DNA of 64,000 nucleotides from assembly GCF_958450345.1 (NCBI RefSeq), contig NC_088783.1, positions 104,403,302 through 104,467,301 of the forward strand. Direction: 5' to 3'. The stretch's first letter is position 1. Each line of letters begins with the position of its first letter. The notes beneath the pieces are model-generated. The model saw nothing but the letters and a program-made list of their open reading frames with translations. It did not search any database and had not been told where the DNA came from. The position numbers and the translations under genes were made by a program. The DNA is from Calliphora vicina (Eukaryota; Arthropoda; Insecta; Diptera; Calliphoridae). This document shows, piece by piece, positions 11,930 through 23,253 of the stretch.

Positions 11930-14900
11930 ATTACGATGTAAATGACACTACATCTGACGATTTAAAAAAACTTGAAAATAATAGCATGTTTGGAAAATGT
12001 TTGATATTGTTGTTAAAATATGCAACTCATAATTCTAGAATAAATTGCAAAAGTAACACAGTAGTGAAGTGCCAGAATTTAGCATTTTAACTCATTCCTT
12101 GGTAATGAAAGTTTTTGCAGGGTATGTAATTTCAAACTTAATTCAATTTGTAGTAGATTAAAATTTACAAAACAATTCACTGGATAAATTCTGTTATGAA
12201 TTAATTCATTTACAAAAAAGCTATGGGAATGGATTTATAGAATGCAATGCTGACATTTTTAATTACGTATGTAATAAGATTTCAGTGAATAAGACTCAAA
12301 TTGAATTACAAGAATTCATTCGATGATTATAGAACTAAGTTTTTATATGAAATTTGGCTATAATATTCCTAATTTACATTATCATTATTTATTTCGAGAA
12401 TAGCCGGGAATTTACAAATACAATTTCCCGGGAATCAAAAATGGCCGGGAAATTAAAAACCCAGAAAATATTTTATTGTCAATAAATAATAATAAAATAC
12501 CAACATATTGATTCGGCACAGTCGAATATTACACTCTTCTCAATCCCTGGTTATTTTTTATCGTGACGATATACTAACAGTTCTCATACAAAAATTATAT
12601 TAATTGGAAGATTGAGAAAATGGGGCTTGGCTTTCTTGTACATTTTCTTTTTTATTTAAAATATATCCGTATTTACTTGTGTATGAGTTTTTGTCTTCGT
12701 AGGATACCGTTAACCTATTCGCAGGTATAACCAAAAAAATATATTTTTTTTAAAGGCTTTTTCGAATCTCCATTTTCAATTTTTTAAAAATTTTGTTAAA
12801 CAAATTTCAGAATTTTCAAGATTTTTTTTGTCCATATATCGGCGAATGAGCCCAATTTCCTTACTGTTATAAATTTTAAGTAAAACCTATTCACAATATT
12901 ATAGTCCTGGTAATTTTAAATATGGTCTGAAAGATTTACTAAAATCGGAAAACGTTAACCTTTAAATCGTGAAGGTCAAAGGTAAAATTTTTCAATATTT
13001 GGAATTTCTAATGAAAAGATAGCGAAATGTTATATATAACAGCACAAAAATGGAAATTAAAAAAATCGGCTGTCACTCTAATGGTCATACATAAATGTTA
13101 AATTTGTTTTTTAAAAAACACGACCGTTCACATATTTATTTATTGTATTTAGTTCTTTGATAAGTTTTTCTTTCAATTTAAATACATATGTAAATGACGG
13201 GTGCTTTATAAATAACGATTGATTTTAACACAATTATTATATTTATTAGAAATTTAATGTAAATGAAATAATAGGTCTGTTCATTTACTTTTCCAGTAAA
13301 AACTTGCAACGAGAGAATAAAATCAAAATTTACAAAATTACTCTCTTAAATTCTCAAAAATAGTAAAAAGTAAATGAATGCTTTTCCAGTAACAATTGTT
13401 TTATACACACAATTTTCTTATTTTAATCCTTTTAAAATGTATAAATACTCACATTTTCTTCAATTTTATTGAAAATTCTTTTTTTAAAATTTTTCACCAC
13501 AGAAATAAAATTGTAAATAAATAAACAATAACACAAAACATATGAAATATAATAAAATAGAACTTGTAATAGTTTGCAACGAGAGAACACGTTCTAAAAT
13601 TTATACGCTCTTGATTTTTTCTCTACTTGCAAGTTTTTTGAGTTAATGAACGCTTTTCCAGTAACAATTGTTACTAACTAGTAACAACTTTCAGTTACTG
13701 AACATAGCTAATAATTCACAAGATTTGTTTTTTTGTATTATAATTTTTTTATATTGCTGTTCGTTCATGGTTGCGTTCATTAAAAAGTAAATACATCAAA
13801 ATTATCCCAGTTTCAAAAAACTTTTAATTTTAGCACAATTGTATTTCAGAAATTTTACATCATTATTACACCTTGTTTGTTCTACCAATTAAAATATTTA
13901 CTCTTTATAATTAAAACCCCAGTGCTTTTCATTTTTGTTGCATACATATTTTAAAATTTCCAACAATCGACCAACATAAATAGGTCAGAAAGTTATAAAA
14001 CATGTACAAAACTTGAATATAAATATCAAAATTTCATTTCATTTTCATTAAAAATAATTATATTGCCCAATAGTTTTATAATATTTACATCAATCTCTTT
14101 TTATAAAACTAATTTAAGAAGTTTCACATTTTGCTGTTTTTATTTGTTTTTTATAAAAAAAAAATGTAAAAAAGTTTTGAATATTTTTAAAATTGAGACA
14201 TAAAAGCGTGCTACAAACAATAACGCATCACACAAGAAAACCAATTTGGAACACAAATAGTACGACTTTCTCTCTATTTTTGAATATTACTCTCTCACCT
14301 ATACAGGTGCCGTCTGAATTCAACAACCTTCAATGTACTCGAAACGTAAGAACCGACATTTATCTTTAAATTTTCGATTAAATAAAGATTTTTACACATT
14401 AACATACTACATTATTTTATAATTGTTTTGGAACACTTTTAGCACACTTTCATTTTCAACACACTTCCACATTTTGTTCGAATAAAATATTTATTTTTTT
14501 ATTATTTTTTTTTTATTTTTTTATAACACAACATTCTTATTTTTTGCGAATCAAATAAAATTAATATAAATTCAAATTCAAATTATTTTTATAGACTCTG
14601 TGTGTCGGGTGAAAATTAAAAACGCACCAACATATATCGCTTCCAAAAATAAAAACGTCCCTAACTAACAAGAATTCAAAATTTTTATATTAATAGAAAA
14701 TTGAAATACAAATAAATTAAATTAATTTGTCAATGCTGTTTTAGTTATAAAGAAATGAAATCGTGCTCATTGGTGTATTTTTTATTTTAGCAAGATTTTT
14801 AACTCTATATGTTGTTGTTGTAACAGTTCCACTCTTGTCTGTACTTTTTTTCCTGGGAAAAAAACTTTCGGTTGCCACAGCTGTCGCTAAGTTGAAACTC

Positions 14901-15291
14901 ATTCGCCGTGTGACATTTATATTTTCGAATCGAGTTGCGAAATAAATCTCCTGCTAAATATTGTATAGAGCGCTTTGCATTTTAGCTGACGACACTTATG
15001 TATATTTACCAATGTTGCCAGTTATTTTGTATCTTTCCCCTAAAGAATTTTTCAAATCTCCAAAATTTAGGTGTTACAAATATCCTAAAGAAAAAATATA
15101 TTACCGTATTTACCATAAGGGCACTCCCCACGAGGTCCTCCTACTAAGAATTAATATAATTTTGAAATTGAAATGTCAATTGATAATTTTTATATATAAT
15201 TCATTTTTCCAATTTCCAAACAAAAATTATTATTAATAAAAATCAAAATATTAACAAATATTTATGTATTTGCTATTTTTAGCTCAGTTTT
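11930..15291. other. AT-rich intergenic sequence with small inverted repeats
   Basis: No gene recognised. At 12400-12470 there is a remnant of the CCCGGGAA-type hAT MITE. Around 13275-13400 and 13570-13700 a motif reading TTTACTTTTCCAGTAA or its inverse recurs together with TTGCAACGAGAGAA, suggesting small degraded inverted-repeat elements. A tiny foldback-family remnant is at 12510-12525. Confidence 0.4.
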
Positions 15292-15963
15292 TATACCCTT
15301 CACCTTCGTGAGAAGGGTATATATAAGTTTGTCATTCCGTTTGTAATTTCTACATTTTTCATTTCCGACCCTATAAAGTATATATATTCTGGATCCTTAT
15401 AGATAGCGGAGTCGATTAAGCCATGTCCGTCTGTCTGTCTGTTGAAATCAATTTTCTGAAAACCCCAGATATCTTCGGAATCCAAATCTTCAATAATTCT
15501 GTCAGACATGCTTTCGTTTGCTATTTAAAATCAGCAAGATCGGTCCATAAATAACGGAGATATGAGCAAAAAAACCGGGACAACCTCGATTTTTGACCTA
15601 TTTTTGATATATATTTGGATTACTAAGTCATTAATATAGACAATATGGATATCTAATGATAGTCCATTGCAACGATGTAGATAAGGCTATAGTAAGTTGG
15701 ACCTACAATGGGTTAAAATCGGGAAAAATATTTTTTAACCCGAATTTTTTTTCATCAAAAATTTTTTTTTTTCATACATTTTTTTTCCAAAAAAAAAAAA
15801 ATTTGGAAAAAAACTTTTTTTAAAAAAAAATTAAAAAACAATTTCAAAAACAAAAAATTTTATTTTGTTTACCTAAAAATATTTAAAAAAATTTATTTTA
15901 AAGTATAATTTGGTGAAGGGTATATAAGATTCGGCACAACCGAATATAGTTCTCTTACTTGTT
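15292..15963 (-). repeat. Foldback-family repeat, single arm (inverted)
   Basis: Inverse orientation copy of the repeat at 4633-5212, from CTTCACCTTCGTGAGAAGGG to the terminal palindrome (here TTCGGCACAACCGAA) and TCTTACTTGTTT. Its right part is included in the tandem duplication described at 15699-16848. Confidence 0.85.
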
Positions 15964-16848
15964 TTTTTGTTTAGTACGCATCTTAAGCATTAAAAGCTAA
16001 TCAAGGGTTGGAAAGAATTAATTCTTTATTCCATTTTCGAAATCAAAATAAATTTTATCTCTTAACCATTCCGTTAATGAATTCATTATGAATTAATTCC
16101 TTTGTATTGAATGTTTAAAAAATGTTTTTTTAATTCTAATGAGGTCCCCGTCATACCCAAAGATATCCTTGAATATTAATTAATTAACATTTTGAGAACT
16201 ATTGATAATTGAATATATGTATAATGAATAAGACTCTCAAATGTCAAATTGAATTTAAATTTCACAAAAGGCTGGACCTACAATGGGTTAAAATCGGGAA
16301 AAATATTTTTTAACCCGAATTTTTTTTCATCAAAAATTTTTTTTTTTCATACATTTTTTTTCCAAAAAAAAAAAAATTTGGAAAAAAACTTTTTTTAAAA
16401 AAAAATTAAAAAACAATTTCAAAAACAAAAAATTTTATTTTGTTTACCTAAAAATATTTAAAAAAATTTATTTTAAAGTATAATTTGGTGAAGGGTATAT
16501 AAGATTCGGCACAACCGAATATAGTTCTCTTACTTGTTTTTTTGTTTAGTACGCATCTTAAGCATTAAAAGCTAATCAAGGGTTGGAAAGAATTAATTCT
16601 TTATTCCATTTTCGAAATCAAAATAAATTTTATCTCTTAACCATTCCGTTAATGAATTCATTATGAATTAATTCCTTTGTATTGAATGTTTAAAAAATGT
16701 TTTTTTAATTCTAATGAGGTCCCCGTCATACCCAAAGAGGTCCTTGAATATTAATTATTTAAAATTTTGAGAACTATTGATAATTGAATATATGTATAAT
16801 GAATAAGACTCTCAAATGTGAAATTGAATTTAAATTTCACAAAAGGCT
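15699..16848. repeat. 575-bp tandem duplication
   Basis: 15699-16273 is repeated directly at 16274-16848 with only a few substitutions (for example near 16174 versus 16749). The unit joins the end of a foldback-family arm to flanking unique sequence and ends in TTCACAAAAGGCT, so the breakpoint lies inside the repeat arm. High identity indicates a recent event. Confidence 0.85.
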
Positions 16849-17975
16849 TTTTACAGGCCATATAATGATGTAAAAATAAATTAAAAATAAATCTAATAAA
16901 ACTGAAATTTAACAGATTTTCAGTGGAAATCCACAAAAAAGTATTAAGTTATTAAAATTTCAATGTGTTAATACTAAATGAATTTTTCTTCCTAAATAAA
17001 TGTTTCTGCAATATATGGAAGTATGAAAATTATTTAGCCAAAGTCTTCTAAAATTATCCTAAATAATAAATAAAAATTGTTGAACCCCTAAAAAATATTT
17101 ACCCCCTCAAATTTTCCCTTCATGTAGGGGAAAAATCCCCTAAACTGGGAACACTGTTTTTTTACTAACACATGTTTATAGTTAGATACTTTTGCCAAAG
17201 AGTCCGACTAATTATACTTATAGAAAACATTTTAGTAGAATCGTTCTCTTTTATAGAAATATTTTTTGAATTAAATTTGTTTTTTTGTTTGAATGTGTGC
17301 CAAACGGTAGCAAAGTGCTTGATAGGTAAATTATAAGTTTTCTAAGGTGAGAAAATTTTATAATTATGCTGTGACAAATAAAATCTCTTTTGATTGTTAC
17401 AAATTTTGACAATTGTCTTAATTAGACACAAAAAAATAGAAATGTTTTAAAAAATATATGTATGACCGTAAAACATTAAACATTATTTATTTTTTAATTA
17501 TATTTACATTCGTATTTTTTTTATAGCTAAAAACAAATTGTATGTTTAATGCATTTATGCAAAAGCATGTGGATTTAAATCGATTAATTTGTCAAACGTT
17601 TAAATAGCCCCATGAGTTAGTGAAATTTTATTCACCTCATATCTCTCAATAATTTACTTTCGCACTTATTTTGCTGTCGAAGACAGTCGGCTAAAAGAAG
17701 ACAGTCGGCTGCACCATCGACTTATACTTTGAGATCCGTAAATTATTTGTTTCAGTTTTCATTAATCAATTTAACCATTTCAATTCAATAATGAGGGCCA
17801 AGTCCCATGTCAAGATAAATAAGACATTACAAGGTTTTTATTGGATTTTGGAAAACAAAAATTTGGTGTGCCTAATCAATATGGGCATCTGAAGTTGAAA
17901 CGCAAATTTTATCATATCTTTGATATATGTTATCGGATCATAACATTTCTTATTGCGCACAGTGCTATAGAAAAA
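16849..17975. other. Intergenic, nothing recognised
   Basis: AT-rich. Two copies of ACAGTCGGCT occur near 17683 and 17701. No gene found. Confidence 0.4.
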
Positions 17976-18320
17976 AAGTAAGAGGGCTATATTCGGCTGT
18001 GCCGAATCTTATATGCACTTCACCAAATTATACTTCAAAATAAAAATTTTAAATATTTTTAGGTAAAAAAAATGTTTTTTTTTCCAAAGTTGTTTTTTCA
18101 TTTTTTGGAAAAAAAAATTTTTGAATTGTTATTTTAAATTTTTTAAATTAAAATTTATATTTTTTTTTTAAATTTTAAAATTTTTTTTTTGGTTTTTTAA
18201 TTTTTTCCGGTTTTGACCCATTGTAGGTCCAACTACTATGGTCTTGGACCTACAAAAATAGGTCAACAATCGAGGTTGTACAGGTTTTTTCCTCATATCT
18301 CAGCCATTTGTGAACCGATT
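17976..18320 (+). repeat. Foldback-family repeat, truncated
   Basis: Starts AAGTAAGAGGGCTATATTCG with the TTCGGCTGTGCCGAA palindrome and the A/T core, then a shortened inner part ending near CCATTTGTGAACCGATTG. The inner terminus is missing. Confidence 0.75.
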
Positions 18321-18961
18321 GTGGCCAGCGGTCCCCAAAGTAAGAATCATTGGGTATGTTACATTTTTTAAATGATCCTATTTCTTCGTTTGCGTACCGA
18401 TTTTAAAAAAATTACACATAGAATCTCCTTGTCGAGCACTATCAATTATCTCTTATAGCTTAGGATATAATCGCAATTGAAAACTACATTTTCACAAGTT
18501 TTACCCACCCTACTTCAGTTTTTTTCATAACAGTGGGTCGAAATATTTCCTGATTTTCTCTATGTTTCTTTTATTTGACTTCCAACAAATTTATATGTCA
18601 AATTAAAAAAGATTGATGATTCAAAATCATGACTGAGTCCAAAGTTATATTCATATGAATTTAAAAAATTAAAAAAATCTGATTTTTCGATAGTTTTTTA
18701 TTAAAAAAAAATACACGTTTTCTTCTAAAGTTATCTAAAAAATTTATAAAAAGATTTGTAAAGAATTTATAGTTCTTGAAAAGCTAACTTTAAATTAAAT
18801 ATTTTAAATGAAAAAAAAAATTTGAACGCCTATTTTGTATGTAAAATTCATCTTTAGGCCAAAAATATTCAAATCGCTTAGTCGATATCAAACATGTACC
18901 AACATGTTCTCAATTATTTTGTAAAGGTTTCCGATAACACCGACCCTGTATGGATATTATA

Positions 18962-19326
18962 TACTACGTTTATACGTAGCCTATTCGCAAATAAAAATAA
19001 TTTGCAATTAATTAACTCTGTTTATATGTCACTTGGTTATGGAAAATTTTTATTTTTTAAATGCAAAAATTAAAGAATTAAAAATTCTTGTTTGTCTTGC
19101 AATCCAATTAATGCAAAAACGCAATGAAATATTTAAAAAACGAAAGAAAAATTAAACACGTTAAAAAATATGTATAAAATTTTATTTGCAAAGTGTCGTT
19201 AGTTAATCGGGAATTGTTTTCGTGAGTTAGCTATTTGCAAATAAAAAATTAATTCACTGTTTATACGGCTAATTTTTCTATTTCCAAAATATTTATTGCG
19301 AATAAGTCGTGCGTATAAACGTAGTA
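18962..19326. mobile_element. Candidate MITE with TACTACGTTTATACG termini
   Basis: Left end TACTACGTTTATACG is repeated inverted at the right end (CGTATAAACGTAGTA). The inner text ATTCGCAA is also mirrored, and TTTGCAAATAAA-like blocks recur inside. About 365 bp with no coding capacity. The target duplication is unclear (TA at most). Confidence 0.5.
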
Positions 19327-19895
19327 ATAGTCAAAAAACTAAAAAAATCCCATTTTTGGGATTTTCAAAACTTTTTGCCGAATTGCTGGATTCCTGATAA
19401 CAAATTTCAAAATTTGTTTTTACTTCAGCATTTTCAAATACATATATAACTGTTGAATTTCATTGAAAAATATTCATAAATAAAAATTTAATTTCAATTT
19501 TAAAAATTTGTATCTTTGAAAAAACTCAATAAAAAGCAAGTTTTGTTATATTTTTCAAAAAAGTATTCCATGAGATTTATAATTTTCAAACGTTTGAAAA
19601 GTATATAAAATCCCCTATCCATTGATATATGTATATCTGTTTTTAACCTGGCAAATTAATTAGAGAAAACTTAACATCTCGTAAAGAATTTACCTGTTAC
19701 TTACTACACATATTCAGTAACAGTTGTTACCAGTGAATGTTGAAAAATTTTAAAGAACGACTTTTAACAGTATGTTGAAAATAATGAAATAACGACTTAA
19801 ATGTACATGTTACTTGCTATGTTCAGTAACAGTTGTTAACAGTGATTTTTCAATAACGGTGATTAAATCACAAATTACTTCTTCATACCGAACAG
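19327..19895. other. Intergenic with a short direct repeat
   Basis: Two diverged copies of a block containing TTCAGTAACAGTTGTTA lie at about 19688-19740 and 19805-19858. No gene seen. Confidence 0.4.
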
Positions 19896-19898
19896 TTA

Positions 19899-20444
19899 TG
19901 CATTAAACACATTGAAGACAGCAGGCTTCACGACTTCACGAACACAAATGCTGCTGGCTGAAGTTGCAGCCGTGCGGCAGCCGGTGAATTCTTTTAAAGA
20001 CGACAGCTTCAAAGTAAACAGCTGATTTATAATTCAGTGATGTCACTTTAATTTTTTATTTTAATAAAAAATAACCGTACAAAATTCCAAAGTAATTAAA
20101 CGTTAAACAATTATTTTGAGTAAATATATATATGTGGTAATAATTTATGTACCTGTTATTAATTCATTTCAATATGGTTATCAGAAACTTCTCTTAATTA
20201 AGTAAAAAAAAATATATTTTTTTAAGCACTAATTTGATTTACATTTTTTATTATATTAGCAACACTATTTCTGTTTTGAAGTTGACAAAAATAGAAATTA
20301 GCCTAATTGGGCAGCAGCAGCAAACGAAGTCGTGTCGTCGTGAAGTTGTGCTGTCGTCAAAAGAATCGTCTTCATATAAACGTGTGTATTCTATTTTTGA
20401 CAGATTGAAGTCGGAAGCCTGCTGTCTTCAATGTGTTTAATGCA
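19899..20444. mobile_element. PIF/Harbinger-type MITE
   Basis: A 31-bp perfect inverted repeat starting TGCATTAAACACATTGAAGA bounds a 546-bp element. Both sides are flanked by TTA (19896-19898 and 20445-20447), the 3-bp TWA duplication typical of PIF/Harbinger. The outer bases are themselves palindromic (TTAATGCATTAA), so the exact end could shift by a few bases. There is no transposase frame; the 68-codon open frame inside is not conserved-looking. Confidence 0.65.
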
Positions 20445-20799
20445 TTAAACCGGTAATTATGTGACAGTTCCCAATCCTTTACCTAAGATGCGACCAAACA
20501 AATAAAATCTGTAGAAATTAAGTAGAGGGCTACACATATAAATTTAAATTACACATGAAGTGGCAACACTGCAAACTAGTCATTCAACACTGTATTACCC
20601 CCAATGTTGAGTAAATTGAAAGTGATGCCCAATCTATTAAAAATACGATGAAGTAAGGAAAAAGAAAACTTGGCATTACTTATGGTTTATGACATTTAAT
20701 CACAACAAACCACAGCTGTTCATTTTAGCGCTTTTATTTTGCATTGAAATGAATTTACATTTATACTAATAAAATTTAAAACAAAATAGTATTGCTATC

Positions 20800-21563
20800 A
20801 TGAATTCACAAAGTTACTTTCCAAATTACTATGCCGTGGAAGATATATTTGTCACTCAGGAAAAAGTAGAGTGTAAAGTTAATGCAAAGCTTTTAAAAAT
20901 GGGTAAAATAGAAGAAACTGAAGTTAAAATAGGTACCATTACTAATTTAAATTTTATACTTAAGGTTTCCTGGATGCTGGAGCTGAAACAGAAGATCTTA
21001 ATCCGGGCCGCAATATCAATTTACCTCTATGGTACATTAAAGAATTGAAAGTAAATAATCCGTATTTCACCGTAAATGTTCCAGATATATATAAAAATGT
21101 ACACAAAGCCGTGTGTGAGGCAGAAACTACACACATAGAATTGGGCAAATTACATCCATACTTCTATGAATATGGGCGCTATTTAACTCCCTATGATCGC
21201 AATCATGTGGTGGGCAAAATTGTATTTGAAACAATGCGCCAACGAGTAAGACATTTACTGGATATTTCCAAAAATTCTACTGATTGTGGTAAACCTGAAC
21301 ACCGTTTAGATGATATAGAAAATAAACTGTATGATGCCGGCATGAAAACAAGTACTTTGGTGAGTTACCTACATTATGTTAATGAAATTTGTTGTATGTA
21401 ACTAGTAAATTATTTTCAGTTCACCAATTGGCTGCAAATGAAATCCAATAACATCGCTGTATCGGAAATGGTGCAAGAACATACCAAGAAACGTAAGCGT
21501 GAACGTACCAGCGATGCTAATGATGATTCGCCCGAACAAGATCGTAAACGTCAAACACTGTAG
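20800..21563 (+). CDS. Psf3: GINS complex subunit Psf3
   Basis: Three exons (20800-20902, 20965-21359, 21420-21563) joined by short GT-AG introns of 62 and 60 bp give 213 residues. The protein is a GINS3/Psf3 subunit, part of the CMG helicase (Cdc45-MCM-GINS) that unwinds DNA at replication forks. The N-terminus (SYFPNYYAVEDIFVTQEKV) is the Psf3 B-domain strand region. It is followed by LPLWYIKELK and a helical A domain (YLTPYDRNHVVGKIVFETMR), then a lysine-rich tail ending RKRQTL. Exon phases 1 and 0 fit exactly. AATAAA follows at 21579. The gene converges on mRpL14 with 53 bp between stop codons. The call is strong. Confidence 0.95.
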
Positions 21564-21578
21564 CTTTTCGTTATTAAC

Positions 21579-21591
21579 AATAAATTTTATT
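21579..21591. terminator. Back-to-back poly(A) signals for Psf3 and mRpL14
   Basis: The plus strand reads AATAAA at 21579-21584 and the minus strand reads AATAAA at 21591-21586. Both lie within the 53-bp gap between the two convergent stop codons, so the 3' ends must be closely packed or overlap. Confidence 0.7.
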
Positions 21592-21616
21592 CAAACAAAA
21601 AACTTTTTTAAACATT

Positions 21617-22108
21617 TTAAATAAATCTACTTGCTATGGCCAGCACTTTGGTGTAATCAGCACCCTTTGCTTGGGTTTTCTCCTTAAGCACTGTACGCAA
21701 TATGGTGGGCACTGGTACATGTATTCTAGTGCCTAGCGGTGTGCCGTTATCATCGATCAGCACCAAGTTATTGCTATCGAATTTGGGAATTTTAGGCCTT
21801 TGTTTTTGCTTTAAGCCCACCAGTATGCCCTTCTTCATCTGACCCTTAATGGCTACCAACACCTTGTCGCCTATAAGGCCAATGCCACGTTTATTATACA
21901 CATGTATGCAGCGTGGAGGGCGTCCCTCGGCCATGGCTCTTTTGCCCAAATCACTATTGTCCACCACACGCAAACGGGCCAACTTTCGTATTTCATTGCA
22001 CACCGGTGTCGTGTGTAAAAGCTGAGACTGTTGTGTTTGATTATAGCTGATGGCTTTAACAGCTTGTAGCACACTGGATGTCTTAATATTTTGCAGTAAG
22101 TAAGACAT
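21617..22108 (-). CDS. mRpL14: Mitochondrial ribosomal protein uL14m
   Basis: An uninterrupted frame of 163 codons from ATG 22108. The first 35 or so residues are basic, Ser/Gln-rich and without acidic patches, as expected for a mitochondrial targeting peptide. The rest is a uL14 domain: LARLRVVDNSDLGKRAM, RCIHVYNKRGIGLIGDKVLV, AIKGQMKKGILVG, then NLVLIDDNGTPLGTRIHVPV. uL14 sits at the subunit interface of the large mitoribosomal subunit. The closing region (residues 140-163) follows the insect mitochondrial form rather than the cytosolic one. No intron in the coding part. It is convergent with Psf3. Confidence 0.95.
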   Translation of the reverse strand: MSYLLQNIKTSSVLQAVKAISYNQTQQSQLLHTTPVCNEIRKLARLRVVDNSDLGKRAMAEGRPPRCIHVYNKRGIGLIGDKVLVAIKGQMKKGILVGLKQKQRPKIPKFDSNNLVLIDDNGTPLGTRIHVPVPTILRTVLKEKTQAKGADYTKVLAIASRFI

Positions 22109-23253
22109 TTCGAAGTTGGTTTTTTATTTCGCAATTTTTGTGGTTTAATTTATAAAAACTATATTTTTTATGATAATTTTCAGGGAATTAAATAACAAGT
22201 GCTCTTAGTTAGATCTATTATAAAACGTCAAAATCAACGCGAATTTATACAAGGTGGTGTTGATAGCACATGTCAATATTTATATTACTTGTTTAGAGGC
22301 TAGAGCTGTCAAATTCACTAGTGTTTGTTGTTGCTAATATTACAGCAAACTTAAATGGAATGCAAACTTTGACAGTTCCAGCCATCATAAACAATAACAA
22401 ATTACATGTGTTTTTTGTAATTGTTGTTGTAGTGGTAGAATCGCCCACACCTAATAATGAATTCAGCTTTGTAAAAATAGTGCGTGAAACATATGGTTGC
22501 ATTTTGGTGTTATCAATATGCTGTGAATAGTAGTGTTCCATAGCTGATACAAAAGGTCGTCTTAACGACTTTCAATACATTGACTATTCGACTTTTATAA
22601 ATTTTTAATAGTAGACTTGCTAATATTTGAAAATTCGACTTTTTAACGTATTTTATATAAAAATACGACTTTTCCAACCGAAACATTTTTATTTTCATAA
22701 ATATAAATATGTATCTATCGCAACTGAAATTTAAAAATATCTATTATGATAAATATCAGAAAACTATATTACTTGTTTAGATGATTGTTTTATTTTAATC
22801 TTTTGTTGGAACTTGAAAAACTGCAAATAATTTTATACAAGTGTGTTAAGAGTGAATTAAATCAAGATAATAACATCTAGAGGGTATTTTTCTGTTCTAA
22901 CATGGGAGACATGGGCAAAAAAAAATCGGTCAACATATAGCATGTCATTTGGAAAGATTATTTATTAGAGATTTATGGTCGTTAAAGTGATTTTGGGAAG
23001 TAAACTTTTATTAAAATCAGTCCATACGTTTAGAAGTTACAGATTTATTTTTACTTGTTTTGCAATTCCCACACTGTGCATTGTACTTTACTGTACGTTA
23101 CTTTTCAAAATGGTAGTAGATTTCGTAATTAAAATATATTTAATGAAAGTTGTGAATGGTAGTAGATTTCGTAATTAAAATATATTTAATGAAAGTTGTG
23201 AATTACTATATTATTTCTTCAAAATTAGTATATTACCTTATTTATAATGTAAT
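22109..23253. other. Upstream region of mRpL14 and 3' flank of the minus-strand ZAD gene
   Basis: Holds the mRpL14 promoter. At 22240-22270 the text GCGAATTTATACAAGGTGGTG resembles the end of the MITE at 26255-26478, so a related remnant is present. TCGACTTTT-type sequence at 22560-22690 is a remnant of the 1679-2051 family. No gene found. Confidence 0.5.
23110..23201. repeat. 46-bp perfect tandem duplication
   Basis: The unit starting ATGGTAGTAGATTTCG occurs twice in direct succession (23110-23155, 23156-23201), just 3' of the minus-strand ZAD gene. Confidence 0.9.

Noticed and set aside
14763..15236. Two neighbouring frames of 60 and 91 codons
   Set aside because: Hydrophobic and low-complexity, no start context, splice signals or domain.
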